A stretch of 64,000 nucleotides of DNA from JACOTK01 sp963743945 (GCA_963743945.1 CAVURO010000002.1:1-64000); one strand, 5' to 3'. Shown: positions 8,404 to 16,123, counted from the stretch's first letter. A program made the numbers and translations. The notes: generated by a model not told the origin, from the letters alone.

Positions 8404-9186
8404 GTGACAACCCCCGATTCTTTCGATTCTCTCGATCCCCTGGTGAGACGGTCCGACGCTGCGAAATCTGCCGAGACGGACCGCCCGTTGCGCCGCAGGG
8501 CCCGTGAGGGAGCGATCGCCATCGCGGTGACCATGGCTCTGTCGGGCTTCTCCTTTGCCGAGGCAGGCCCTGATCGGGTGGAGTCGCGCTTCAGGGGACA
8601 GGTCCCGGCAGCGTCGGGGCTTGAGGTCGTGACGAGTGGCGAACGTCCTTCCTTCTGGCAACAGGTCAGCCGGATCGCCGCCGAGGGTCCAACCTCGGGG
8701 GCTCCCGAGACAACGGTTGTGCCCATTTCCCCGGTCAGCGTGGTTCCCGAGCCGGTGCTCGCGTCGCCGTCCTCTGCCGTACCTGCTCGGGCCCGGAGGA
8801 GGGTGCGTCCGGTGCGTCCTGAAGCGAACGAGGCTGCGGCGGATCCGGCGACGGTTCCCGTTTCGGAGACTGAAGTTCCCGTGGCGCCGGAACCCGTGGA
8901 GTCCGTGGAGCCCGTGGGCCCGGGGGACTACCTGGGAGCCTTCTCCGTGACGTGCTACGCGTTGGACGGCAACACCGCCAGCGGCGAACCGGTCCACGAG
9001 GGTGGGGTGGCCGTTGATCGACGCGTCATCGCCTTCGGGACCCGTCTCTACATCGAGAACGTCGGGTGGCGGGTGGCCAACGACACCGGCGGGTCGGTTC
9101 GTGGCAACCGTCTCGACATCTGGCTCCCGAGTCGAGATGACTGCATCTCGTTTGGCCGCCGGACCCTCGACGTGTACCGGTCGTGA
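8404..9186 (+). CDS. Secreted 3D-domain (MltA/RpfB-like) protein
   Basis: 260 residues from GTG 8404, with AAGGAGG six bases upstream. It has a basic N-terminus, then a hydrophobic segment near residues 36-51 (AIAIAVTMALSGFSFAEA) that acts as a signal or anchor. A Pro/Val-rich linker occupies about residues 95-175. The C-terminal 3D domain runs through VTCYALDGNTASGEPV to VANDTGGSVRGNRLDIW, and carries the three Asp that name the family. Such domains are found in peptidoglycan lytic enzymes and resuscitation factors, so a cell-wall role is likely. No G5 or transglycosylase domain is attached. Confidence 0.75.
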   Translation: MTTPDSFDSLDPLVRRSDAAKSAETDRPLRRRAREGAIAIAVTMALSGFSFAEAGPDRVESRFRGQVPAASGLEVVTSGERPSFWQQVSRIAAEGPTSGAPETTVVPISPVSVVPEPVLASPSSAVPARARRRVRPVRPEANEAAADPATVPVSETEVPVAPEPVESVEPVGPGDYLGAFSVTCYALDGNTASGEPVHEGGVAVDRRVIAFGTRLYIENVGWRVANDTGGSVRGNRLDIWLPSRDDCISFGRRTLDVYRS

Positions 9187-9313
9187 CCGCAAGGTAGGGG
9201 ACTCGCCCTGTGCCTTCAATCTCGCCGGCTCCTGCAATGGCGTGCGCCCGCCCTCATGGGCAACGATGGGTGCCGAGGGGATGCAAAGGGCTCCCTGATC
9301 CAAAGGGGGGTCC

Positions 9314-10621
9314 GTGAGCGTCAGCGGTGGCGGCGAGGATTGGCAACTGTCGGGCTCGCCGTTTCGGCGGCGGGTGCACATCTATCGGACCGCAGTCGTC
9401 GTCGCTGCTCGCTACCTTGTGGTGAACCTCCCGTTGGTCGGGACCCGCGATCCCGCAGCCCGTGCCGAGCGGTTCGGTCGGGCCCATGCGCGAGGCGCTC
9501 GCGACGTGCGCCTGACGGCGGTGAAGCTGCGTGGGGGTTTCCTCAAGCTCGGCCAGTTCGTGTCCGCTCGTCCCGATCTGTTGCCCGAGGCGTGGGTCAC
9601 CGAGCTGTCGTTGTTGCAGGACCGGGTTCCGCCGGCGCCATTCGAGGCGATCAGGCGGGTCATCGAGGCTGATCTCGGCCCCATCGAGGACCACTTCATG
9701 TCGTTCGACGAGAAGGCCACGGCCTCCGCGTCGCTCGCCCAGGTACACCGGGCCACCACCCGCGACGGGCGCGATGTCGCCGTCAAGGTGCAGTATCCCG
9801 GCGTCGCCGAGGTCGTGCCGCGAGAGTTGGCCGACATGTCGCGGATCCTCGGCTGGGTGTCGCGAGTCGTGCGCAACGCCGACCTGCAGACCATCAGCGG
9901 GGCGTTGCAACGCAGCCTCGCCGAGGAGCTCGACTATGCCATCGAGGCCGACAACCTCGAGCGCTTCGCCCGGAACTTCGCAGATGAATCCGACATCGTG
10001 GTTCCCGATGTGCACCGAGATGTCTCCCGCGGACGGGTGCTGGTCATGGGGTGGGTGGAGGGTGAGAACCTGCAGCGGGCCCTGGACGGCGCTGACCGGG
10101 AGACCACCGAACAGGCGGCGAAGGTGCTGGTGACCTCGTACCTCAAGCAGATCCTGACCGACGGGTTCCTGCACGCCGACCCCCACCCGGGCAACTTCTT
10201 GTTGTCACCCGGGCCGAACGGTCCCCGCATCGCGTTCGTCGACTTCGGTGCGTGCGAGCGCATTCCCGAGCGGACCCGATTGGCCATGCGGCGCCTGTAC
10301 AAGGCGGGCCTCGAGGAGGATCAGGAGACGGCGATCGCGGCATTTGTCGACCTCGGTTTCGAGACCCGTTCGGGCAACCTGGCGAGCCTTGCCAACTGGA
10401 TGATGCTGTTCCGCTTCGAGGACGCCGAGGAGGACCGGGAGGCAGCCTGGCAGCGACTCATGCAGGCCCAACGGGATGATCCGGTGATGCGCCTGCCCTC
10501 GGAGCTGATCCTCGTCGGTCGGGTGCTCATCGTCCAGACAGGGTTGGTCTCCCGCATCAAACCGAGCTGGAAGATGGCCGATCTCGTCGCTGAGTGCCTC
10601 GCCATTCCCGAGCAGCGGTAG
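9314..10621 (+). CDS. ABC1/UbiB-family atypical kinase
   Basis: 435-residue protein-kinase-like ATPase. The diagnostic order is complete: the KxGQ segment LKLGQFVSARPDLLP, the Ala-rich loop ASASLAQVH, AVKVQYPG, EELDYAIEADN, the catalytic HADPHPGNFL, and the metal-binding VDFGA. Relatives support quinone or lipid metabolism, but the substrate of actinobacterial members is not settled. GTG 9314 follows AAAGGGGGG. It is monocistronic, ending 65 bp before tRNA-Arg. Confidence 0.88.
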   Translation: MSVSGGGEDWQLSGSPFRRRVHIYRTAVVVAARYLVVNLPLVGTRDPAARAERFGRAHARGARDVRLTAVKLRGGFLKLGQFVSARPDLLPEAWVTELSLLQDRVPPAPFEAIRRVIEADLGPIEDHFMSFDEKATASASLAQVHRATTRDGRDVAVKVQYPGVAEVVPRELADMSRILGWVSRVVRNADLQTISGALQRSLAEELDYAIEADNLERFARNFADESDIVVPDVHRDVSRGRVLVMGWVEGENLQRALDGADRETTEQAAKVLVTSYLKQILTDGFLHADPHPGNFLLSPGPNGPRIAFVDFGACERIPERTRLAMRRLYKAGLEEDQETAIAAFVDLGFETRSGNLASLANWMMLFRFEDAEEDREAAWQRLMQAQRDDPVMRLPSELILVGRVLIVQTGLVSRIKPSWKMADLVAECLAIPEQR

Positions 10622-10686
10622 GAGTTCCATCGGGCCATCAGGCCTTGGCGCACTTGGGCCTATACTGAGCTGCCTTCCACAACCAA

Positions 10687-10759
10687 GCGCTCGTAGCTCA
10701 ACGGATAGAGCATCTGACTACGGATCAGAAGGTTGGGGGTTCGAATCCCTCCGAGCGCG
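10687..10759 (+). tRNA. tRNA-Arg (ACG anticodon), apparent integration site
   Basis: 73 nt. The acceptor stem GCGCTCG pairs with CGAGCGC, the D arm contains AGCTCAACGGATAGAGC, the anticodon stem-loop is TCTGA-CTACGGA-TCAGA, and the T arm is GGGGG-TTCGAAT-CCCTC. A TATACT -10 box lies at 10661-10666. Its 3' half is repeated at 12781 and 17038, which marks it as an attachment site for past insertions. Confidence 0.95.
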
Positions 10760-10777
10760 CTGAAGAAGTCCAGGTCA

Positions 10778-10793
10778 CAGCGTTTTGACGCTG
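10778..10793 (+). terminator. Hairpin after tRNA-Arg
   Basis: CAGCGT-TTTG-ACGCTG forms a perfect 6-bp stem with a 4-nt loop, 18 nt past the tRNA. There is no following T tract. It could be a weak terminator or a processing signal. Confidence 0.4.
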
Positions 10794-10829
10794 TTGCCAA
10801 CGCACTCGGCAGGGGGATCTGGTCACAGA

Positions 10830-11144
10830 ATGGTCACGGGAATTCGCGGAGCGCAGATCGTGGACATCCGATCGAAGCGAGTCGCGCGTCTCGCCGAGGT
10901 TCTGGCTCGGGCGCTCGAAGCCGGTTCTGTGATCGTGCGTACGTCGAGTGTCGAGTCGGTAACGGACTGTCGCAAGGCCGCGCGCACCGCAGCGTCGGCG
11001 CGTGGTTGGAAGGTACGCACGGGAGTCACGCCGGACGGAAGTCGCGTGTGGGCCGCCCGGACAGACCTCGAAGAGACAGAAGCAGATAGAGCACGGCTTC
11101 GCGAACACCTTGGGTATCTGGGGGCACTGATCACTCCCCGATAG
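10830..11144 (+). CDS. Hypothetical small basic protein
   Basis: 104 residues from ATG 10830, in the first segment of the tRNA-Arg island. It has no recognisable domain. The central part (VESVTDCRKAARTAASARGW) is Ala/Arg-rich and helical, followed by the strand-like KVRTGVTPDGSRVWAARTD. Two helices (residues 6-32 and 42-57) and a beta hairpin would resemble a small nucleic-acid-binding fold, but this is only a guess. Codon use is actinobacterial. Confidence 0.45.
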   Translation: MVTGIRGAQIVDIRSKRVARLAEVLARALEAGSVIVRTSSVESVTDCRKAARTAASARGWKVRTGVTPDGSRVWAARTDLEETEADRARLREHLGYLGALITPR

Positions 11145-11230
11145 CCGGTGTCGCCGGCACGTGTCCTTGGTTGCATCCCCGGATGCGCCATCTGGAAACC
11201 ACCGCCGCATCCGGCCCCAAGGTGAACCGC

Positions 11231-11274
11231 AGGCGTCAACATATGTTGACGCCTGAACCCGTTCAGGGTAGAAT
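11231..11274 (+). promoter_or_regulatory. Promoter with a perfect 24-bp palindromic operator
   Basis: A perfect inverted repeat with 12-bp arms (left arm AGGCGTCAACAT) spans 11231-11254. The -35 box TTGACG (11246-11251) lies inside its right arm. After a 17-bp spacer comes TAGAAT at 11269-11274, and only six bases later the GTG start at 11281. This predicts a leaderless transcript repressed by a dimer on the palindrome, the usual autoregulation of a toxin-antitoxin operon. Confidence 0.75.
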
Positions 11275-11280
11275 TGCCGG

Positions 11281-11517
11281 GTGGATATCGAGGACAGTGC
11301 CCGTAAGCACGGTATCCCCGACGATGACATGGTTCACGCCCACAGACATCACTGGAAAGCCTTTGAAACCGACGATGTGGCGGTGACGATGTTCGTGGGA
11401 CCAGGACAAGACGGTGCACCAATTGAGGTCGGTGTGGTTGTCGATGCTGATGGTGAAGCGATCATCCATTGCATGGTGGCACGAGCGAAGTTCCTGAAAG
11501 GATGGTGGACCCGATGA
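11281..11517 (+). CDS. Putative small toxin-like protein of a two-gene module
   Basis: 78 residues, GTG start. Residues 1-30 include KHGIPDDDMVHAHRHH; the second half carries a beta-rich pattern, VAVTMFVGPG then EVGVVVDADGEAIIHCMVA, ending in ARAKFLKGW. Actinobacterial proteins of this shape, with a C-terminal HAM-ARPKFL-like ending, commonly sit beside small HTH proteins; I recall no named family with certainty. It overlaps the next gene by ATGA. With the palindromic promoter, this supports a toxin-antitoxin assignment with this gene as toxin. Activity is unproven. Confidence 0.55.
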   Translation: MDIEDSARKHGIPDDDMVHAHRHHWKAFETDDVAVTMFVGPGQDGAPIEVGVVVDADGEAIIHCMVARAKFLKGWWTR

Positions 11518-11783
11518 CGAATAGATCACGCGTCGAGAAGGCTGCTGCGTTGGAACGCTGGGCCGACGAGGTTGCGCCTGAAGCGCTTGTCGAACTCGAC
11601 ACCACGGCGTTGCGCCTCCTTGCCGAGTTGGCAGAGCAGCGAACAACCCTCGAGAGTGAACTGACGAGGGCCGTTCTTGAGGCTCGACGCGCAAATCGTT
11701 CGTGGTCTGAGATCGGCTCGATGCTCGGTGTCTCGAAGCAGGCCGCTCAACGCAAGTACGGCCGAGCTGTTTCAGCGGCCTGA
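11514..11783 (+). CDS. Small helix-turn-helix protein, putative antitoxin
   Basis: 89 residues from ATG 11514, which overlaps the preceding stop codon. The N-terminal two thirds are helical (LVELDTTALRLLAELAEQRT), and the C-terminus is a clear helix-turn-helix, NRSWSEIGSMLGVSKQAAQR. It is probably the DNA-binding antitoxin that represses the palindrome at 11231-11254. It lies inside the tRNA-Arg island. Confidence 0.6.
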   Translation: MTNRSRVEKAAALERWADEVAPEALVELDTTALRLLAELAEQRTTLESELTRAVLEARRANRSWSEIGSMLGVSKQAAQRKYGRAVSAA

Positions 11784-11932
11784 GCGGACGAGCGGACTAG
11801 GTTCGTGGCCGGTAGCGGCCGGTGCGCCATGTGATGTCGCGAGACATCGGTAAGGACCGAACCTCCTGTGGGCGATCACTGAATCTCGCGTTTGGCGACG
11901 TCTACGCTTCGGCTCCGACGTGGCACCTGCCT

Positions 11933-11977
11933 ACCCGGCCCTTCGGCATGCATCGTGAGCGAGTGAAGCTCGCCAAG
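11933..11977. repeat. 45-bp island repeat, copy 1
   Basis: It matches 16079-16123 at about 43 of 45 positions. The element contains the stem-loop GCGAG-TGAAG-CTCGC. This copy ends 12 bp before the -10 box of the MNT gene. Confidence 0.7.
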
Positions 11978-12035
11978 GGCATCTGCCCGTAGAATCTCGC
12001 CATGACCGACGTCCGGGCGACACCGTTACGGGAGC

Positions 12036-12311
12036 TTGGTGGAGGCTCACCGGGACGAGATCAAGGCGATCGTGAAGCGCCACCACGGACGGTCGGTTGC
12101 CATCTTCGGCTCGGTGGCTCGCGGGGACGAGCGGCCAGGTAGCGATATCGACTTCCTCGTCGAGCTCGCACCCGGAGCTCGACACTTCGAGATCCTGTCC
12201 ATCGGTGCCGAACTCGAAGAAGCCCTGGGCGTGAAGGTCGACGTCGGCACTCCGGACTCCCTCAGGGAAAGACTGCGAGACGATGTTCTCGCGGAGGCGG
12301 TGGCCCTTTGA
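12036..12311 (+). CDS. MNT-type nucleotidyltransferase antitoxin, 5' end frameshifted
   Basis: 91-residue minimal nucleotidyltransferase with the motif GSVARGDERPGSDIDFLVEL. In MNT/HEPN modules it AMPylates and neutralises the HEPN RNase partner. The only starts in this frame are TTG 12036 and GTG 12039. A better start exists at ATG 12002, six bases after TAGAAT (11990-11995), but it is out of frame. Deleting one G of the run at 12037-12042 would join MTDVRATPLREL to VEAHRDEIKAIV. The gene therefore looks frameshifted at its 5' end, or the base is an error. It overlaps the HEPN gene. Confidence 0.75.
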   Translation: MVEAHRDEIKAIVKRHHGRSVAIFGSVARGDERPGSDIDFLVELAPGARHFEILSIGAELEEALGVKVDVGTPDSLRERLRDDVLAEAVAL

Positions 12312-12618
12312 GCCGACACGACCGGGCACGTCTCGATGACATCGCTGAGGCGACCAGCGTGATCCAGGGGTACCTCGAGCGGGGCGACCTCCACGACGGC
12401 TTGATCTACGACGCGGTTCGCGTGCGCCTCATCGAGATCGGCGAGGCGGTCAAGGGGATCAGCCCGGACCTGCGGGAAGGGCGCCGAACATCCCGTGGAG
12501 GGAGATCGCTCGCATGCGCGACCACCTGGCCCACCACTACTTCGACACCGACCACGCGATCGTCCAGGACGTGGTCGACACCGAGCTCGCACCCCTGCTC
12601 GACGCCGTCCGCACGTGA
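12308..12618 (+). pseudogene. HEPN-domain toxin (DUF86 type), frameshifted
   Basis: Partner of the MNT gene, starting TTG 12308 over its stop codon. The first part (RLIEIGEAVKGISPDLREG) is a normal HEPN helix bundle. The frame then breaks at about 12478-12490. The remainder, APNIPWREIARMRDHLAHHY onward to the stop at 12616-12618, lies in another frame and carries the catalytic R-x4-6-H motif. As sequenced, the RNase site is lost from the product. Confidence 0.7.
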
Positions 12619-12780
12619 TCGACCGAGAGGCCGGCGACGCCGGAACCTGACCGACCTTGGCAATCCCTTGGCAATCCACCACGTGTCACAGGACCGGATT
12701 CGCCGGCACTCCCAGCACCGCTCACCGCACCTGACCTGGTAGAACGGGACTCGACAACACGAGACGGACCTACGGGATCC

Positions 12781-12833
12781 GCTTACGGACCAGAAGGTAG
12801 GGGGTTCGAATCCCTCTGAGCGCGCTGACGACG
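12781..12833 (+). repeat. Partial duplicate of tRNA-Arg 3' end, island junction 1
   Basis: Bases 12784-12833 align without gaps to the anticodon loop through acceptor stem of tRNA-Arg (10714-10763), with about five mismatches. It includes GGGGGTTCGAATCCCT and GAGCGCGCTGA. There is no D arm or intact 5' acceptor strand, so it is not a tRNA gene. It marks an old attachment site. Confidence 0.8.
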
Positions 12834-12871
12834 TCGTCCGGCCGTTGGACCGCCGACTATCGACGCTCAGA

Positions 12872-13939
12872 TCAGCTTCCGTCCGAGAGGTGCTCGGCGA
12901 TAGGTGCCCGGCCGAGGAGTCGAACGATCAGGTCGCTGTTGATGGTGGTGCGCGGTGGGAGCGGCGGCCAGTGCCCGGCCGCGAGGTTGATGTGTGGGTC
13001 AGGCGCGCTGGTCGGTTGACCGAAGACGTCAGCGAGCCAGACGGTGCGCTCGCTGAACCAGTAGCGCAGCATGGTGACATCGCCGTCCCCGAGCTCGACA
13101 ATGCACCCTTCGGAGGTGATGAATCCCGCCCATGACAGATGGATGCCGTCGTAGTGGCCGGCGACCGACTGCCAGTCCGGTACGAAGTGGTGGCGTACAG
13201 ACACTCGTGTCGCTCGTTGTTCGGGTAGCGCCGGCAGCGGCGAGATCTCGGTGGCGTGCTGGTTGATGCCGGGCAGCTCCCAGCCCGGATGCGGTAACGC
13301 GGGACGAGGGTGGCTGGTGACCAGCCGAGCCCAGTCCTGCGGGCGGTGCATCTCGTACACCCGCGCATCGGGGCGCGCCGGCATCCACCAGCGCGTGATC
13401 GGCCCGGTCTCCTGCTCCCATGCGCCGACCATCTCGAGGATCGCTTCGGGTGGCGGGTCGGTGGCGGTCCACAGTCCAGCCACCGGGAACTCGCCCGCGC
13501 CGTAGACGTCGTCGAAGTTGTGGAACAGTGGCGCGATCGCCTCGACCCCAGGCGACCCATCGCTGAACCACTGCTGCAGGTCGGGGTCGAGCGGCGCATG
13601 GAGTTGCTCACCGAACCGCTCCGCGACAGCTTCGGCGATCGGAGCCCGCCGCTCGGCCTGTCGGTAGGCAGAGGAGATCTTGGCCGGCGCGTCGGACATC
13701 CACGGACCGGACTCCATCACACTGGCAAACACCGCTGCCCGCATCAGCGAGCCAAACGACATCTCCCCGATCCGATCCACCGTCGCTGCTATCGACGACG
13801 GATCGGCCACCGGCGATGTCGATGGCCGCCCTTCATCGCCGGGCATCCCAGCCTCGAGGACGGCCAACCACGACACGCCCAACGGCGAGGCCAGCACTGC
13901 ATCCACGAACCCGTCAGCCAACCCGTCGGCGATCTTCAC
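12872..13939 (-). CDS. Hypothetical protein, 355 residues
   Basis: Full-length frame from ATG 13939 with no frameshift, unlike many neighbours. No signal peptide, membrane segment or known motif is recognised. It is rich in Trp and Pro. Notable stretches are SVAGHYDGIHLSWAGFI and the strand-turn-strand VELGDGDVTMLRYWFSERTV near residues 280-300; together these suggest a beta-rich C-terminal half. It is the only leftward gene in the island and lies just right of the tRNA-Arg fragment, so it is probably cargo. Function unknown. Confidence 0.65.
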   Translation of the reverse strand: MKIADGLADGFVDAVLASPLGVSWLAVLEAGMPGDEGRPSTSPVADPSSIAATVDRIGEMSFGSLMRAAVFASVMESGPWMSDAPAKISSAYRQAERRAPIAEAVAERFGEQLHAPLDPDLQQWFSDGSPGVEAIAPLFHNFDDVYGAGEFPVAGLWTATDPPPEAILEMVGAWEQETGPITRWWMPARPDARVYEMHRPQDWARLVTSHPRPALPHPGWELPGINQHATEISPLPALPEQRATRVSVRHHFVPDWQSVAGHYDGIHLSWAGFITSEGCIVELGDGDVTMLRYWFSERTVWLADVFGQPTSAPDPHINLAAGHWPPLPPRTTINSDLIVRLLGRAPIAEHLSDGS

Positions 13940-14098
13940 GCATCACAGGCTATTGACCAGCGCCCCGCCAGGTGCGAGCACCCAAGTTCGGCGCCCCATG
14001 CGGGGATCGTGCCGCCGGTCGGCGGAGTCCATGCACCCTCAAGGCTCGCTCGCGACGACGCCTACCAGCCGAAGCGTGGATCGAACTGACCCTCATCT

Positions 14099-14500
14099 AT
14101 GGCACACCACGACCGGCTCGCCAAGATCAATGCCCGCCCGATCAAGGCCGTGCTCTTTACCGGTCCGCCCGGTGCCGGCAAGGCGATGTTGGCGCGGATC
14201 ATCGCCCACACCAACCGGAGCGACGCTGAGTTCCTGGAGGTCAGCGGTCCCGCAATTCATCAGCAAGTGGGTGGGCCAGAGCGCAGAGATCCTGCGTCTG
14301 GTCTTCGACTATGCGAGGAAGCAGAAGCGGTGCACCATCTTCTTCGACGAGATCGACAGCGTCGGCGGGCAACGTACGGATGACTCGCACGAATCCTCTC
14401 GTCGTGTCGTCGCGCAGTTGCTGACGAACTGGACGGGTTCACGCCGGCCGACAGCGTCGTCGTGGTTGCGGCGACGTGGAGCCACCAACCGCCGAACGGC
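14099..14500 (+). pseudogene. Broken AAA+ ATPase gene
   Basis: The Walker A segment AVLFTGPPGAGKAMLARIIA is in one frame. After one extra C near 14250 the frame changes, giving the second-region segment GPQFISKWVGQSAEILRLV and Walker B with CTIFFDEIDSVGGQR. A missing G near 14425 then shifts again into LDGFTPADSVVVVAAT. Sensor-2 and the C-terminal lid are absent. These pieces match the single-ring FtsH/proteasomal-ATPase type. The gene is dead and truncated at both ends. Confidence 0.75.
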
Positions 14501-14613
14501 TTGCGCGACAGATCAAGTCTCTCGACGCCGCGGTGCAGCTCTGGTTCGTCATGGCACAGCGTCTGCGCCAAGCGCTCGTGGACGAACGTGGGCGGCTTGG
14601 CGAGGACACCTGA
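14476..14613 (+). pseudogene. Possible C-terminal fragment of another gene
   Basis: A 45-codon frame begins GTG 14476 directly where AAA+ similarity stops. It reads PPTAERLARQIKSLDAAVQL and ends LRQALVDERGRLGEDT. It looks protein-like (amphipathic helix, normal codon use) and could be the tail of a gene fused to the ATPase wreck by deletion. The family is not recognised. Confidence 0.3.
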
Positions 14614-14683
14614 GCCGTGCCGACAAGGCGAAGCGCACAGACCAACCTTCCGCTCCCGTCGCGAGGAGTCAACAAGCTACAGG

Positions 14684-14742
14684 TTGACAAATGAGGTAGA
14701 AAAGTTGATCTATAAGTATCTATTAATGGAAATACGGTAAGC
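14684..14742 (+). promoter_or_regulatory. AT-rich promoter region of the mobile mystery operon
   Basis: TTGACA at 14684-14689 is followed by TATAAG at 14711-14716, a spacer of 21 bp and so imperfect. TAAGCT at 14737-14742 lies seven bases before ATG 14750. This 60-bp stretch is strikingly A+T-rich against a GC-rich background, which fits foreign origin. Confidence 0.4.
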
Positions 14743-14749
14743 TCTAGCT

Positions 14750-15223
14750 ATGCGAAAGAGCGAACGAGCAGCGCAGGCCCGTCGAGAGATGGACCGGAAG
14801 TTCGAAGCAGCGACGCTCGGGCCCCTGCTCGCGCGGCCTCGCGGCGGCTGGATCCGAGCCATCCGCACCGGCCTCGGCATGAGCCAAGAAGCACTCGCCA
14901 CGCGCCTCGACGTCACGAAGGCCAACATCGCCAGGCTGGAAGGGTCCGAGCGTAGCGAGACCATCAGCATCGGCAAGCTCGCGGAGGTCGCCCGGGCCAT
15001 GGACTGCCGGCTGGTGTACGTGCTGGTGCCCAACACCAGTCTCGAGCACACCGTCCAGCAGCAGGCGGAACGCGTGGCGGCCGGCACGCTCGGGTACGTC
15101 GCCACGACCATGGGCCTGGAAGCCCAAGCGGTCGAGCCCGACCGGCGCACCGAGCAGCTCGCCGCGCAGGCGCGCAAGGTCATCGATGACAATCGACAGT
15201 GGATGACCCATGAGCCCGGCTGA
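14750..15223 (+). CDS. Mobile mystery protein A (HTH regulator)
   Basis: 157 residues. An XRE-type helix-turn-helix lies at about residues 40-65 (GMSQEALATRLDVTKANIAR), with the family hallmark IRAIRTGLGMSQ ahead of it and MDCRLVYVLVP after it. The family always pairs with mobile mystery protein B, a Fic enzyme, on mobile regions. It is probably the antitoxin/repressor. It overlaps gene B by 14 bases, so the two are coupled. No frameshift is seen, unlike other modules in the island. Confidence 0.85.
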   Translation: MRKSERAAQARREMDRKFEAATLGPLLARPRGGWIRAIRTGLGMSQEALATRLDVTKANIARLEGSERSETISIGKLAEVARAMDCRLVYVLVPNTSLEHTVQQQAERVAAGTLGYVATTMGLEAQAVEPDRRTEQLAAQARKVIDDNRQWMTHEPG

Positions 15224-15848
15224 CGACCCACCGAACACGTTCAACCTTCGGACGATCGGTCCGGAGCCCGACGGCGCGACACCTCTGGAGGACGAGGACC
15301 TCGTCGACCTCATCCCCGCATTCGTGGCCACCCGAGGAGATCTCAACATCGTTGAGTTCGACAACATCACCAAGACGATGCCTTGGGCCTTGGACCAAGC
15401 TCGTCGGGGCGGAGTGCCGCTCGTCTTGGGCTACACGTTCCTCCTCACCTTGCATCGCCGGATGTTCGAGGACGTCTGGAAGTGGGCCGGGACCCAGCGC
15501 CGACGTGTGACCAACATCGGTGTCGAGCCTTCACAGATCACGAGGCAGACCAAGCAGACGCTCGACGATGCCCTGTTCTGGCACGACAACGATGTCTTCG
15601 ACGTCGACGAGCGTGCCGCACGCATCCATCGGCGGCTCGTCGCGGTGCACCCGTTCCCCAACGGCAACGGTCGCTGCACGCGACTGGTCGCCGACCTCTA
15701 CCTCACTGCGATCGACCAACCGATCTTCACCTGGGGAGCCGGCGGCAAGTTGGACGAGGACAGCGAGGCTCGACAGCACTACCTCGACGCCCTGTACGCC
15801 GCCGACGGCGACGACTACGCGCCGCTCGTCGCGTTCGCTCGCTCATAG
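15210..15848 (+). CDS. Mobile mystery protein B (Fic-domain enzyme)
   Basis: 212-residue Fic protein with the catalytic loop HPFPNGNGR. The usual acidic residue of HxFx(D/E)GNGR is Asn here, as I recall for this subfamily. Fic enzymes transfer AMP or another phosphate moiety from nucleotides to proteins, so this is the presumed toxin of an A/B pair. The segments FEDVWKWAGTQRRRVTNIGV and KWAG upstream are typical of the fold. A fragment of a second copy lies at 18036-18116. Confidence 0.87.
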   Translation: MSPADDPPNTFNLRTIGPEPDGATPLEDEDLVDLIPAFVATRGDLNIVEFDNITKTMPWALDQARRGGVPLVLGYTFLLTLHRRMFEDVWKWAGTQRRRVTNIGVEPSQITRQTKQTLDDALFWHDNDVFDVDERAARIHRRLVAVHPFPNGNGRCTRLVADLYLTAIDQPIFTWGAGGKLDEDSEARQHYLDALYAADGDDYAPLVAFARS

Positions 15849-16078
15849 CCAGACAGACGGGTGACGACGCGCAGGCCTCATCGCGCCGGAGTCTGTTCTG
15901 CGGATCGAGCGGGCCCTTGAATGACGGCACATCTGGCCCGACTGGATGGACCGAGAGTTCACTGAACTCCAGGGCATGAAGCACTTCACCGACCTCGACG
16001 ACCCCGGGCGGCGCGAATGGACGGAGGAGACCTTCGGCCAGCGATCCCACCATCGTGGGGCTCGGAGCGTCGGGCGAT
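15849..16078. other. Gene-poor island stretch with a coding fragment
   Basis: There is no intact gene between the Fic gene and 16274. From 15931 to about 16046 one forward frame reads like protein (IWPDWMDREFTELQGMKHFT, then DDPGRREWTEETFGQR) but has no start and no recognised family. It is probably a decayed gene end. Confidence 0.35.
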
Positions 16079-16123
16079 ACCCGGCCCTTCGGCATTCATC
16101 GTGAGCGAGTGAAGCTCGCAAAG
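16079..16123. repeat. 45-bp island repeat, copy 2
   Basis: Second copy of the element at 11933-11977, in the same orientation and with the same GCGAG-TGAAG-CTCGC stem-loop. It lies about 150 bp before the membrane-protein gene at 16274. Confidence 0.7.

Noticed and set aside
12781..12833. A second tRNA-Arg gene
   Set aside because: Only the anticodon-to-acceptor half is present; there is no D arm or 5' acceptor strand.
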